From positions 186,001 to 250,000 of the forward strand of contig QJNS01000020.1 in the NCBI GenBank assembly GCA_004154925.1: a stretch of 64,000 bases of DNA, written 5' to 3'. The DNA is from Monosporascus cannonballus. Lineage: Eukaryota; Ascomycota; Sordariomycetes; Xylariales. A program made the translations under genes and the position numbers. The notes below the pieces were generated by a model. That model was not told where the DNA came from, searched no databases, and saw nothing but the letters and a program-made list of their open reading frames with translations. Below, piece after piece: positions 26,409-38,555 of this stretch; within the stretch, counting starts at the first letter, position 1; each line of letters starts with the position of its first letter.

Positions 26409-27075
26409 TCAGTGCTTCTGCTCATTACCGCCGTTCGTCGGCTTCGTCGGGTTCGGATGATGATGATGCGGGTGTTTGTGGTTGTGGTGGTGGTGGTGGT
26501 GATGAGTCGCGTAAGAGTGGTACGGTTGCCTCACCTACTTAACTGTTAGTCCCATCTCTACCACGACCATAATAATGTACGCCTCCGACATGATGCGGAC
26601 TCACCCTCTGGCGACCGCGCCGCTCCTCCTCAACCGATATGCTCAGCGACTTTCGCTCCTCCTCGTACCACGTGCTCAGGCTCTTGCCGCCGAACATCAG
26701 ATCGTCGTCGTCTATTATTATGGGCTTCATCCAGCCGTACCCCTGGACCTGGGCTGCCTGCTGGTCTGCGTCGGGGACGAAGTAGTATGGCGTATCGTCG
26801 CCGTGGTGCTGCGCCGCCGTAGACGTGGTGGTGACCATGATGAGCGGCGAGGGGTTGTGCGGGTGGCAGGAATGGTGATGGTGATTGTGGTGATGAAGAT
26901 GCGCTGCCGATTTGTGCGCCGTCTTGTTGTTGTGGTGGGAGGACGCGTGGGGTGACCTCGTTTGCGAATGAGTCTTTGTTGTCGGACGGTTGTGTGCGTG
27001 ATGCTCGTGTTGAGATCCGGGTCTGCTTCGCGGCTGTCGGTTTTCCTCGGGCGAGCTCGCGGTGTGTCGCGTCAT
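26409..27075 (-). CDS. Histidine-rich protein of unknown function
   Basis: Read on the minus strand, exon 1 is 27075-26605 (157 codons) and exon 2 is 26534-26409, 198 residues in total. The intron (26604-26535, 70 bp) has donor GTGAGT, a branch-like gactaac and acceptor TAG. Without splicing the frame stops at 26539. I prefer the spliced form because it keeps the frame and exon 2 carries a second His-rich run like those in exon 1. Residues about 20-85 are rich in His, Ser, Thr and Asn. The middle holds a conserved-looking block: DDTPYYFVPDADQQ, GYGWMKPIIIDDDDLMFGG and STWYEEER. There is no signal peptide or membrane segment. The His runs might bind metal, but that is inference. Frames on the opposite strand that code Val/Met runs are shadows of the His codons. 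Confidence 0.65.
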
Positions 27076-29002
27076 TTGCGTGGGGTCATTTGCGTGGGGA
27101 CAAAAAGGAAACGAAGTGAGACAGCTGCGCGCCTCCTTGCAGCTGGTCGCTCCCGGTCCCGTGTGAGGTGCGCGCGGTCACAAGGGGTCGACGAAAACTT
27201 GGAGAAGGGTGGGGGTGGGGAAGTGTCCGTGAGACTCGAGAACGAGACAAGAGGAGGGATGGTAATCCTTTTTCTTCTTTTCCTTTTCCCCTCCCAATTT
27301 ACTGTTCGCAGCGGCTATCGAGACTTTGTAAGTTTGCGTGTGGCCGGTTGTAGCTGCGTTTGGTTCTTACTCGGGATGAAAGGCTAATTTCGAGCTCATG
27401 TGATCAGAGTTTAAAGGGGGGGGTAAGCATGCGCAAATGCGATCCCTGGGAGACTTAAACGCGACGCAAATCGAAATAGGCTGCGGCAGACAAACGCGAC
27501 CAGTTCAAATCGTCCAGTCGCAATTATGTTGCAGTTTCGGGGAAGCCTGGCTGGCTGGCTGAAAAGAAGTTCCCGCGGGGATATCCGGAAGAGGCAATTC
27601 GATGTGTCTTGCGTGTTACCAGTCGGTAGTGTCGGTTCTGTGTCCGAGATGGTCGATCGGGGTATTCGTTTCCGTAAAGCTGATAGATCAATCAATATAC
27701 ATTCAGCTGGGCCGACAAAAGTCTAGTACCTCTGCGTATAGGATGAACTAGCTAACAGTAGCTCAGCGTTTTGCGAGATTGGGGTAATCGCCCGCGCCGA
27801 TTTTGGTAGTTTGCAGGAGCTTCAACAATTGGGTGACACGAAGCAATAAGAAATGCGGCTTTAAAAATTGCTAATTATCTGGGGAAGATGGGCCTTTTAG
27901 TTTTGTCTGGGGGGGGTAGCCCATTCTTTTATTATCGATTACTCGACAATTATTGCCAAGAAGACAACTGGGAACAAAGGTGGATGTTCCCCCTGAGTCG
28001 TGATGTATACGGTGATGTGCTGTTTCGCCCACCCGGTCCGGGATTAGTTGTCACAACAAACTTGATTAAAAACTCTAAGTTCTTTGATTAGCATAATACG
28101 CTAGGGAAAGCAGCAGTGAACTGGTTTGGTGATATAAGCATAAGGTGAATGAGCCAAGTGCAATGACAATCATTGCGAAAGAATGAACACCAGTGACAAA
28201 GGAGACCAAAATACTCCGGACACAGCTCCGAGTGTTGTGTCAGTTATGCGATACGTACTTTCGTATACGCATTTCATTTGATTGTTAAGGTAAACTGGTA
28301 GTAGGGAATAGACAGCGAGGCGTGGCGGGAAAGGTCCATTGTGCAATGTTGAACAGGGAATGCTAGGCCTAAGTTCGTATGCTAGACGATCGCACCAATG
28401 AAAAAAAAATTAAAAATGACAATAAACAACCAGAACATACAGGACCCCAAACGGAAGCCGATGATAAGAAGTATCAAGACAAACAAAGACCTTACTTAAC
28501 CCTCAAATCTAATAACCAGACTAGGTAAATAAGCCTCAGACGCCCCGTTTGTATGCTAGAAAATTCTATTTTAGGCGGGTTGCGGCCTAAAAAAGCATGG
28601 ATACAATGACAGCTCAGAGGCTCGAAGATGCACGATCTATGACACCGAGCTTTAGTCGGATTGGCCAGGATGCACGGGCTGCGGCCAGGTCTGCGGTCAG
28701 CACCAGATGAGGAGCCGGACGGGAACTCGTCGTTTCCCAATAGGGGGCTATATTCGGGTTGATGTGCATTGAAAAAGGACCACGTCTTGTGCCCAAAACC
28801 GTGTTTCCCTATGGGTCTTGTTCCCGCACGTTACTTACCTATGAGCCTCTGGGCTGGATACCGGGATTGCACGTACGCACACCGTCTGGGTGAAGGCAGA
28901 GGGGATTTGAACTTATGTTACGTGCGCAACGTTTGTCGAGTCCTTTTCACCAGAACTGAAATCATATATAATCAGTGCAGCTATTGCATATTATGCTAAG
29001 CA
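27076..29002. other. Upstream region of the His-rich gene and gene-free DNA
   Basis: A 14-bp direct duplication (tcatttgcgtgggg) lies at about 27074-27103, immediately upstream of the minus-strand start at 27075. Purine-rich and pyrimidine-rich runs follow to 27300, a typical fungal promoter or leader composition. No supported gene from 27400 to 29002. Confidence 0.4.
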
Positions 29003-29260
29003 TCATTTAACAGGTAGAATCCCATCAATGTAGGGCTGGTAGCGCCGCCGGCGTGACTCGTGGCACGGCTGAACACTCCCAGCCTTTCCGGGTGTTCCGT
29101 CTGGGCCCACGTCGCACAGCCGGTGCATTTCCTCGTACTGCTTGGGCGGACAAGTGTGTCCGTCTACTATAGCCCTCGGGAAACGAGGATTCGTTCCTTT
29201 CACCGACAATCCCACGTTGAGGTCTGGAACTCGGTCGCCAGAGGGGTGTCCTCGACAAGG
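29003..29260 (-). CDS. Possible last exon of an unrecognised gene
   Basis: The minus strand from about 29260 to the TAA at 29003-29005 encodes a stretch that reads like real protein: Cys-Pro-Pro-Lys-Gln-Tyr, MHRLCDVGPDGTPG, QPCHESRRRRYQPYIDG, with three cysteines. The frame stays open upstream to 29353, but that part looks less protein-like. I found no convincing upstream exon, signal peptide or splice acceptor. It could be a 3' exon, a relic or chance. No function is proposed. Confidence 0.25.
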   Translation of the reverse strand, partial: PCRGHPSGDRVPDLNVGLSVKGTNPRFPRAIVDGHTCPPKQYEEMHRLCDVGPDGTPGKAGSVQPCHESRRRRYQPYIDGILPVK

Positions 29261-29353
29261 CGAACCACGTTTGTGTACTTCGCAGCGGGAGGCGCGGGCG
29301 ACATCAGATCTTACTTTAGCCCGCATCCGCTGGCTGACACGCATACTTCGCAT

Positions 29354-32300
29354 CGCGTTGCCTGTGTAACCTTACTCTTTGTCTAATGATAATGGCGAGT
29401 AACCTTTCAAACGGCAGCGCCGTGACCAGTTACCAGCATGCCTAGACACCAGGGACCGATTGGACCGACCGATCGTTGTGATTGGCCCCTCAAAAGCACA
29501 TATAATACAGGCGGCCACAGGCCTCTACTTTGGATTCCCGAACCAACGCCTTTGCAGCTAGCTACAATGTCGCATTGTCTTCTCGCTCGAGGAAATACAC
29601 CCAGCAGTCGCACAGATCCCGTAACTAGCTCGGACTCCCTATGTAGACTCTCTAGCATCTCTACTTAAGTCGGCGATGAGGCAGAAGGCCAGACAGAAAC
29701 TGAGAGGATCATCGGATCTCCGACACGGCGTCACCAAGCCGAGACAGGTGGGTTGTCGGTCCGGGTACTGGTCCCTAGATATGCACGATCTGGCAGATCC
29801 GCGGGTTTTGAGGGTCCATCAGGCAACATTAGCGGCGATCCTTCCACATGCTGCTCCGAAGCGCAGCCTCGTGATGGCTGGTTCTAATAAACCCCGAATA
29901 CAGCTTTTGTTTAGCTGACACGAGGGGTTGTCATGTTTTGCGATACTGTTCCCTACTAGCGAAGTGGGCATGTCCTGGGGCACTTCCGGTTTAGATCTTG
30001 ATCCAACCCCAGTTCTTTTAACTGAGAGCGGGAACGAGTCCAGATAGGGGCCGCGAAGACTACTGTATGACCGGAACTGTTACGTCGTAGGCGCAAGTTT
30101 ACAACATCCATAGATATGTTTTTGTTGCTTACATCCACCCACCCATTATCTTCAATTGAGGGTAAATATTCAACCCTATAGAAAATGTATGGAAGATACA
30201 TGATCTACTTCATTCAAGGTCAGCCAGCGTTCGGTAATGTACAATAACCGCATGTACTAGCAATCATCATATAATGTCTTATCCCTTATAAATTTGTATA
30301 AGAATCTACAACATTAAGTGAACCTGGTGAAGGTAACTAACAGAAAATCCCCCCGAGTGCTATAACATCTCAATCGGTATATTCCATCAACTAACCTTTT
30401 CGAGCATTACATATGTGAACCAGAATACAGCAATAGCATTAGACCCGATGCTAGGATGTGTCTGGCAGGAATGTTAATATTCGGCCTGATATTCAGTAAG
30501 CAAACAGCTCTAACGTGACCCTCGACGGTGATGTCAAGGGAAGAGTCTTATCCTCGGATTCTATACCGCGGGGCTGAAACCATTAATTGACGGTTTCCAA
30601 AACAGGGTTCTTTCTCGCATTGTATGAACCAGATAGACCCGCTATGACGACATGTCATCGGCTAGGTGTCATTGAACCACGAAAGGCGAAGGCAATACTT
30701 TCGCAGCTGCAACAACTAATTGATATCTATAAGATACACCGAGGAGTATAATTTGATACCTTGGTTCGTCATACCTCATAGCAATGAAGACGAAAATTGT
30801 CATCAATAGCTCGCCCAGCTCACTATCAAGGTTGCATTGGCTGATTAGATATGAGATACGGAGCCTTATCAGGGCCATGAGGGCTAGGCTCTTAGTGCAT
30901 ATTGGGTCTCTGTTGTGATACATACGTGCTTCCATCTCAAGACACCAGGTGATCGGCATCTAACTTGCCGACTAGATTTTGCCCAGAGACGATCGTTCGC
31001 GGTGATTCACAGCATTTCGATGATCAGCCGACAGGGCTAGCGTCTGCGGTTACGATGCGATCACCGTATACCGAATATACTGCAAATGCTGAGGTGAGAT
31101 TCGCCATCTCGCCACAAGCTTCTTTCCCTCACCGTCACCGTAAGCTCTCGTCTCTATGACGTCACCCGCTTCGGACATTGGTGATCGATTTATCAATTGC
31201 AGATTCTGAACCGTTCCTACAATGTATGTCGACGGGCCGTCGCGCCCCAAGATGTTCGTGGGGGACTCCTATATGACGAAATCCCGTCATACTCTACGTC
31301 GTTTCACCCCAGCCAGGTACGAACCATCGGTGAAGTCGCATAACGGATTTTGCCATTATTCCAGTGTAGTTTTGCGAATCCGGTCTGACCAGAGTCTAGA
31401 TATGTTTCATTCTTTGGCATTCCAGTTAGTTCGATATAGTCTGGCGAGCCCGGAATGATGTCTTCCGGCCTTCACGAATCTACCAGTGTCGCTCGCGGCA
31501 AGAGCAACTTCTACATAGTGCCAGTACTGATATCCAAATCGTAGTCAATGACCCGCCTCGCGGAACTCTCAGAGGAAATCCGCGGCATTCATTTTTACTG
31601 GTGTACCCCGCGTGAGGTTTGGTAGGCTAAACCTTTGTCCTTGATCGTAACGAAGATCCGCACTAAGCATTCGTTGAGGCATCAAAGGCGCCATGACAGG
31701 ATATTTATGATGTTATCATGACTGCGCGAGTCTCTATTGTAGCCTTGGACATAGACCGCTCGCTGATTAAAGGGAAGATGCCTGCTGCACCGTAAGAGCG
31801 ATATAACGATTCAAGAGGCAAGCATGCGAATTATCGCGGATTGGGAGATGGAAAAGAAAATTCACCGAAGCTACTGTCCGGTCGATGCGTCATTCTCGGC
31901 CTGCTCAGTACATCATTTGAACCGCCGGTTCATAGGACCGGATGAAATACGTCTGTGATTGGAGCAGTGCATTAGAAGTCTCGTGGTTTCGGATGTAGAG
32001 TTCTGGGACTGCGATAGACGCACCATATGCTGTTCATTGTGGGCCAGGGCTTCCCTACTACGAAACGGAACCCCTTAAACCATTTAATCTATCTCGGGAT
32101 CGGCCACCGTCAGGGGCTAAAGGCAGATTGAAAGCCTGTCCGATCCAATATTAAGTGATTAACCTAAATGCTGAAAGACTGCACAACCATATAAGTAGGT
32201 ATGGGGTCGTGTAGTTACCCCCTAACCCCTATTTCAACATGCTGTGCTGGCACAAGCTGGATCATTAAACAATACAGGCTCTCGGTGAGTGGGACGATAC

Positions 32301-34013
32301 AATAATGCTTGTTTTGGTTGGTATAGACCGTTGCGTACGGCTGCTAATACATGCAAAGGGCGAACAATATACTTGACCACCAGCACAGAATTTACGAAGG
32401 CTGGTAGGTCACAACGACTTTGGCAGAAGCGTCCTAAGCCACTGATTTTCTGCTTTAGTAAAGGGAAACCTCTGATTTTTGGGAGACGACTATCTACAGT
32501 GTTCGATCTTTGTGTTCTCAGAAGAATGGGCCAGGCGTTGTTTCCAATATACTTGGATAGTAGATGGGTCATCATGGGTGGTACCTGTCACAACAATAAC
32601 TCCCCCAGATGTCAGGGTCGTGGAGGAAACTTGAAGGTTGGTTTTCGTGTCATCCAGCTAATTATCCGCAGTCCATGCTCTTGATACCATCACGATGAAT
32701 TATACATTGCTTCAGAGTGTATTGGCGGTAAGCATGGCGCGCTTCGGCACCTAGCACTCGTAATACCGACTCCAGATTACCTATCACGCCGTGAAGCCCG
32801 CAAACCTTGGGTGCAGCTTGAGAGACCAATTCGAGCCATGATCAAAAGGTCTAAGTAGGCTGTCAAGTGGCCAGTAACTGGGATGCGGTGAATCGGATTC
32901 TACGAGCAGAGTACTCTCGGTTCTATTCAGTTTATATACAGCTCCTCAATGAGAAGTAGTGCGTCCACCCCCTCGACAGCACACGTTTAGGACAAATGCT
33001 TGTCAATAAGGACTTCGGTATCAGTATCCAGGCTTGTGTGTTATGAGAAAGAGGCGAAGCCGGCATGATGAGGATTGCTACCCACAAATATGAATCCAAG
33101 AAGAGGTAGAAGGCGCGAAGTTGAAGTTGTGATAGAGCCAAGGGCCTGAGGAAAGCGACGTGCGAGAAGCGTTCCGTCTCGTTTCTCACCCTCTCTCTCT
33201 AAGACTTTTTATGTAGGACATATGTTAACTGTCGATAGAACTTGGCTCACGCTTTCTCAATCATGAGGTCTCCCTCTTACCCCTCTCCCCTCAACCGGGG
33301 GGCTGACTAGTTCGTAGAGCCAAGTCAAGATGCGAGGACAAGCTCCGAGGAAGACATCCACTTGTTTTACCCCTGCTATTTAATCCAGTCAAATCACCTT
33401 CAAAACTAGGCTCCGTATGCGCGCTCTGAAAAGAGCCGTATCTGCTAACTTATGAGACATTTTGATATCAGGCCCCGCAAGTCTAAGCTGGGCGGCGTCC
33501 AATCATGACGCACACCCGTGAATCTACCGCTCGCAACGTAGCGTCATGACACCAATTTGGAGTGATTATCACGAACGGCCATTGGAAAGCCCAAAAAGCC
33601 CCGCGTGTGCAGCCCCCCAAGATATGCGAATGGCAGCGAATGCGGTCTGCCGGAATTTGATACGATTGGATGGACATCTAACGTTACACACCCGCGGAGG
33701 TATTGTGCGTAGACGGACCAGGATCATGGACCAACATCAACTCTTTCCTACCTATTAGCTGGTTCGGTAGTTCCGGTCTCTAAGTGCATCCGAGGTCGAA
33801 ACTCTAATTATGGGGTAGGAGTCACATGTGGCTTGCCGTGAGACACTGCGTATACTTGGTCGATGGCGAGCCACATTGGTCGCATTGCAGTCGTCTCGAT
33901 TCTGTAGACTCGATTTCCCAGTTCTTTCTTCCCCAAAGACCAGCAACTAATTAAAGCCGTTTATGTTCCTCGAGTGACAACAAAATTAGATCCTCATAAC
34001 CTATCTACTCAAG
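29354..34013. other. Long gene-poor stretch
   Basis: About 4.7 kb with ordinary base composition and only short open frames on both strands, none with a recognisable motif. I saw no inverted or direct terminal repeats, no tRNA and no satellite. The last 300 bp is presumably the P450 promoter. Confidence 0.45.
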
Positions 34014-35853
34014 ATGGATCCGGCTGGTAGAATAATGATACGTCGATATGTCTTGATGAATGTGGCCATCATCACGTCGGCCGCCATATTTGTGCTGGAC
34101 ATACTTCATTTTCGGCCACGTCCCTTGGCCCTTCAAGACAAAGCGGTCGGCGTTTTACTTGTGTTGATGGGCGTTTACACACAAACCGAGCTGCGAGGAT
34201 GGTATCAGTACTACGACAAGAACGCACGGAATCGCTGCGCGCCTATGCCCGTGTATCCCAACGACACGTTTGGAATCCGCTACTTTCTGGAGGCGATAAT
34301 GCAGGTTAAGTCGAATACGCTACTCGAGAGCCGACACCAGCGCCTGAAGGACCTAGGACACACCTTCGTCCACAAGCTATTCCCCGAGCCAGGTCTCTCG
34401 GTAGACACCGACGAGCCTGAGATCGTCAAAACCATTCTCGCCACGAATTTTGAAGACTGGATTATCCCCGAAGCCCGTGTTCGAGGAACGCTACCAGTGT
34501 TGGGCCACCATTCCATCTTCACGACCAATGGTCCCGAATGGCAGCACGCTCGGGCGATGCTACGGCCGGCTTTCGTCCGAGACCAGATCTCCGACATTCA
34601 GTGTTTCGATCGACATGTTTCGAAGTTGATTGATCGCATCCCGAAGGACGGGAGCCCATTCGATTTGCAAGCGCTATTTGCCATGTTCACTATAGACAGC
34701 ATCTCGGACCTCATGTTTGGGCAATCAACAGACATACTTGGGACGGCATCCCCTGAGGCGCTGGAATTCGGGGCGTGCTTTGACCGCTCCGTGTTCAAGA
34801 TCGCCTACCGCGTCCGCCTTGGATGGCTTTCCCAGCTCCTCCCTGACCGCGAACTAGATGCAGATGTGCGCTACATGAGGAAATATGTAGTTCGATACGT
34901 GCAGAATGTCAAAGGCCAGACCGAGAAGGACCTACGGAACGGAGGTCGGAAATACGTATTTCTGCATGAGTTGATCAAGACAGGAGAGCCTGACGAGGTC
35001 GTTCGGGACCAATCACTCAGCATCTTCCTGGCCGGGAGGGACACGACAACTAGCGTACTGACATACCTATTCTTTGAACTGTCTCGGAATCCGGGCATGG
35101 TCGCGAAGATTCAAAGAGAGATCCAAGATCTGGGTGAACGCGATCCTTCGTGGGAACAGCTGCGAGGAATGAAGTATTTGAACTGGGCGATTAAGGAGGC
35201 CCTCCGGCTCAATCCACCAGTGGCCACCAACGCGCGCGAGGCGGTTCGAGACACCATATTACCGACAGGTGGAGGGCTCGACGGCAAGTCACCGACATTC
35301 GTTCTGAAAAGGACGGTCGTCCGCTACCAGCCAGTAAGTAATTTCTAGTGTTACGTTTTACTGGGCGCCCTTGTTCTGGTCGACGACCACGAGCTTCTCT
35401 TAGGAAACTAGTGAAGTTTGCATCCTCTGAAAACTGCCACATGCTTCGTTATTACTTCCTCAAAATTCTATCCAGGGAAAAGCTACCGACACCAGACGTT
35501 ACAGTGGAGCATGCAACGACGAGAGGACATCTACGGTAGCGACGCCAATGAGTTCCGACCCGAGCGCTGGGAGGACCTGAAGGTCACGGTTCAGTACTTG
35601 CCTTTCGTAGGTCATCCATCATCTTTCGTCGTCTACGGAGTAGATTAACCTTAGTGGAATACAGAACGCCGGTCCGCGAATATGTATCGGCCAGCAGTTT
35701 GCCTTGACGCAGATGGCTCTGATCACGTTCCGGCTACTGCAGGCTTTCAACACCATCGAGAGAAAGGATGAACGACCTCCGATCCGAAAGCTAGGCGTCA
35801 ATACGTCCATGCTGTACGGATGCTGGGTAAGTATGCACCGGGCCCCTGAGTGA
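34014..35853 (+). CDS. Cytochrome P450, CYP52-like
   Basis: Three exons, 34014-35333, 35505-35606 and 35665-35853, give 536 residues. The N-terminus has two hydrophobic stretches (about 11-30 and 42-57) for ER anchoring. Hallmarks follow in order: the helix-C region WQHARAMLRPAF, the I-helix AGRDTTT (about residue 340), the ExxR motif in EALRLNP, then exon 2 with the PERF-like FRPERW and YLPF. Exon 3 opens with the haem loop NAGPRICIGQQFAL, whose Cys is the haem ligand. This order and wording match CYP52-type enzymes that hydroxylate alkanes or fatty acids; substrate is inference. Intron 1 is long (171 bp) and ends just before WSMQRREDIYG. Intron 2 is 58 bp. The C-terminus could differ, since a GTAAGT just before the stop might start a further intron. 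Confidence 0.85.
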
Positions 35854-36939
35854 GTTGTCGGATGTCAACTATTAGTTCGTAATTACGGTGAACGGTATAC
35901 GACATCTAGGGATTGGCGTGCGCGAAATTTGGCCATATCTAACGATAGGAGTTTTGGTGGCTCCGGGAATTGGTGTTGGGACGCGCGTTGATATTCCATC
36001 TGAATCACAATAAGCTAAAAATGATATTGGGGGGCGGGGGAGATGAGCTGATGTGCTAGTGTTAGCTATCAGCATTACGCGAATAGACTGTCACCCCCTT
36101 CTCCAGGTCTTTGGGTGTTGCTGGACCCCCAATACGCTTAAGTGACCACTTGAGCTGGAAGGGTGATCGTAGTACCAATCTTCCAACCTGACAAAGTTGG
36201 ATGAGCTGTAAAGTTGGCTCAACGATCCTCTAAAGGGCGCTCGTATCGCACCCGCTTGAAACCTGGCGCCAGGCGCCGCCGTCCCGGAAGGCTTTGTGTC
36301 GGAGATACATGAGGAGGGCTCTAGTAGACTAGTCGATGGCGTACTAAGTACCTGGCTCCGGAGCATTGTTCAATCTTCTGATATGATGGTGTACGCAGAA
36401 GGGGTAAGCCCTGACCGTACCCTCGTCATCCCAAGATTGATATTAACGTAAGACCAGCATTTATTATAAACCCGATTTCTTCGATATGACTGTTATGTTT
36501 TTGGCGGTTTGCAGCCTGCCGCGGGCCATTAGATATGAGTTTTACGCTTGCTACTTATGTTGAAAGTGGGGAAGGGAAAAGGGGTATCTACCAAGTAGCC
36601 GCCATGCCTCTAAATCCTGTCAAAGGGCCATTAGCTCCACATACCACATACCACATATCACATATGCCAGTTTCTGAAATTGTTAGCTGAAATATTAGTC
36701 ACATGGACGTGGCTTCAGTCATATATTTTGCTACCAACGGACAGGGTAATCAAGCTCTCCTTGCTTGTTGTCTTAGACTATGTGGGCCCCTAGTTGTAAA
36801 CCGACGACTTCGTGGCAAGAGACACTTAGCCTCCATGATATTAGTACAGAGCATGGGCAGACTGCAGCACGTATACCCGCATAACCTCCCTCTGCTCTTG
36901 GCTTAGGTACAGCCCGTCGGTTGATTCCAGATCTCTGCT
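35854..36939. other. Gene-free stretch between P450 and AA9 gene
   Basis: No gene is evident. It includes a short tandem repeat (listed separately) and the presumed 3' regions of two converging genes: the plus-strand P450 and the minus-strand AA9 gene. Confidence 0.5.
36637..36665. repeat. Heptanucleotide tandem repeat
   Basis: Four near copies of a 7-bp unit (ccacata, ccacata then variants) in a row. Confidence 0.6.
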
Positions 36940-38555
36940 TCACTGACACTGGGAGTAGTAAGGCGCGGAAACGCCGACGCAAGTGAGTCCCTCCTGTTCA
37001 TTGTTAGCAATCCAAGTTCGTATGGCATCTGGTAGAGACAAGGAGGAACTTACAGCACAGGTCGTGCAGCCCTTATAATCCTGGCCTCCACACTGTTGGT
37101 ACCTCTGTTGAACACATCCGCCACCGCCACCACCATTGCCGCCGGTCGGGGCTGGTCCGCCGATAGTAGTTCCCGTGGGTCCCGAGCCGACTTTGCACGT
37201 GGCCGCGCATCCCGAGCACTTCGAGCCAGCGGTCTTGGTGGTGCCGCCGGGAATGACGGCGGGGCTGGGGTTAACCTGTAGAAATTAGATATCGGAAAAA
37301 TGCACAATTCGCGTCCAAATCTGTTTCGGGCCAGACCACTTCGTATTGCATTTAAGTCCAGGGGAACGAAGGACTATAAGCCATTGTCGGAAAGGAAGTA
37401 GCAGTTCACTCACATAGTTACTCATCTTTGAGTGGATGTTGACTAGGATACCCGGGTCGCTGGCCTTGAACGCACCTGGTAGCGAGATGCCGGCCGGCAC
37501 CGATCCCGAGCCTCCCCCCACTGTTATTTGATAACAGGATATGTAAAACTGAGCTCGGCCTGATGAGCCCGCCGTATGCAAGGCAATCACTTCGGCACGG
37601 AGTAGGTAGTCGCTTATGAGGGCCCGGAGTCAGCAAATGTCGACAGGATATCCCAGGTTAAGACTAAAGTAACCTCTCAAGATATACTATTGCGGAATAT
37701 TCGCTCATAAGAGGATGCCACCCCTAGGAAACGAGGCGTGAGGTTGAAAAGGAAAAGGAGTAGAACCACGAGAGCTACTCATCCAGACGGCGTGTTCGCT
37801 GGAATGGGGACATCCATCTTGCCGCAATAAGCGTTCAAGTCGTTCGTACCCCAGTCATCCGCATCGCCCACAGCACCCTTAGACGCCCAGGAGTCTGCGA
37901 AGATCTTGTACCAGGGGGTGGATCCGTCGGCCTTCGTCGCGTCAGGGACCTTGCTGAGGTACACATTCACGGGGCCGTAGTGAGCGCCGCCGATGGCCTC
38001 GTTACCGCAGCTGCGGTCGCCAGGTTGCTGCGATGGCGTAAGCAATCATCCTTCAAGCGCGTGAAACGGCATGGTATCTTACAGCGTGCATCTCAATAGT
38101 CACCTGTTGAACCTAGCTACGCCATGGCTTAGTTAGCTAACAAGCTAGTGGAAATTGCTTCGGCTACTCCGGTATCATTATCTCTTGGCTACCACTGTTT
38201 CTATATGTATTTAAGGAGGGTTCACCACCTTCACCTTTTACAGAGGACCTTCGAGAGGTCATGCAACCTTTAATATACCTTTTCTTCAGTTATATGCTTC
38301 TGTGTGTGATGCAGGGTCTCACATCACCGTCGAGCCTGCCTTTGCAGGGCATTTGCTGGAAACGCCGCGCGTGCCGCCGACATTGCAGCGAATGTCACTG
38401 CTGCCAACATTGGTCACGGGACTGTTGTTAGGGGGCATTCGAACGCATTGGGAGCCGTAGTCGGCTCCATCGACCCACAACTGTTGGAAGATGGAGTGGG
38501 CTGCAGCGTTTGTTGCGGCGGCAGCCATAAGCACGGCGTGGGACAAGAACTTCAT
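36940..38555 (-). pseudogene. AA9 lytic polysaccharide monooxygenase with CBM1, disrupted by solo LTR
   Basis: Minus strand. Exons: 38555-38324 plus 38104-38083 (one exon split by the LTR), 38027-37783, 37612-37414, 37275-37054 and 36993-36940. Taking out the LTR and one target copy, the pieces sum to 969 nt, a whole number of codons (322 residues). AA9 enzymes are secreted copper oxygenases that cleave cellulose or related glucans. Seen here: a signal peptide (MKFLSHAVLM...), then mature His1 in HSIFQQLWVDG; the second copper His in NEAIGGAHYGPV; the Gln/Tyr pair in GRAQFYISCYQI; a Gly-rich linker; and a C-terminal CBM1 (CVQQRYQQCGGQ... ending APYYSQCQ). Two lesions are visible: the LTR puts a stop two codons into the insertion, and intron 2's donor reads ATGAGT instead of GTGAGT. 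Functional protein is unlikely. Confidence 0.9.
38105..38323 (+). repeat. Solo LTR inserted in the AA9 exon
   Basis: A 219-bp LTR starting tgttgaacc and ending gggtctcaca, flanked by a perfect 5-bp duplication tcacc at 38100-38104 and 38324-38328. It carries a TATA-like ctatatgtatttaagg, a hairpin aaggagggttcaccacctt, an inverted pair aggaccttcg/agaggtc and cttttcttcag. The 3' half is nearly identical to 20970-21081. No internal element remains. It lies in opposite orientation to the host gene if the TATA motif marks its transcription direction. Confidence 0.9.

Noticed and set aside
26112..26549. Plus-strand frame with long Val/Met runs
   Set aside because: It is the complement of His codon repeats in the minus-strand gene.
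28881..28935. Possible tRNA suggested by a gatttgaac motif
   Set aside because: No acceptor or anticodon stems can be formed around it.
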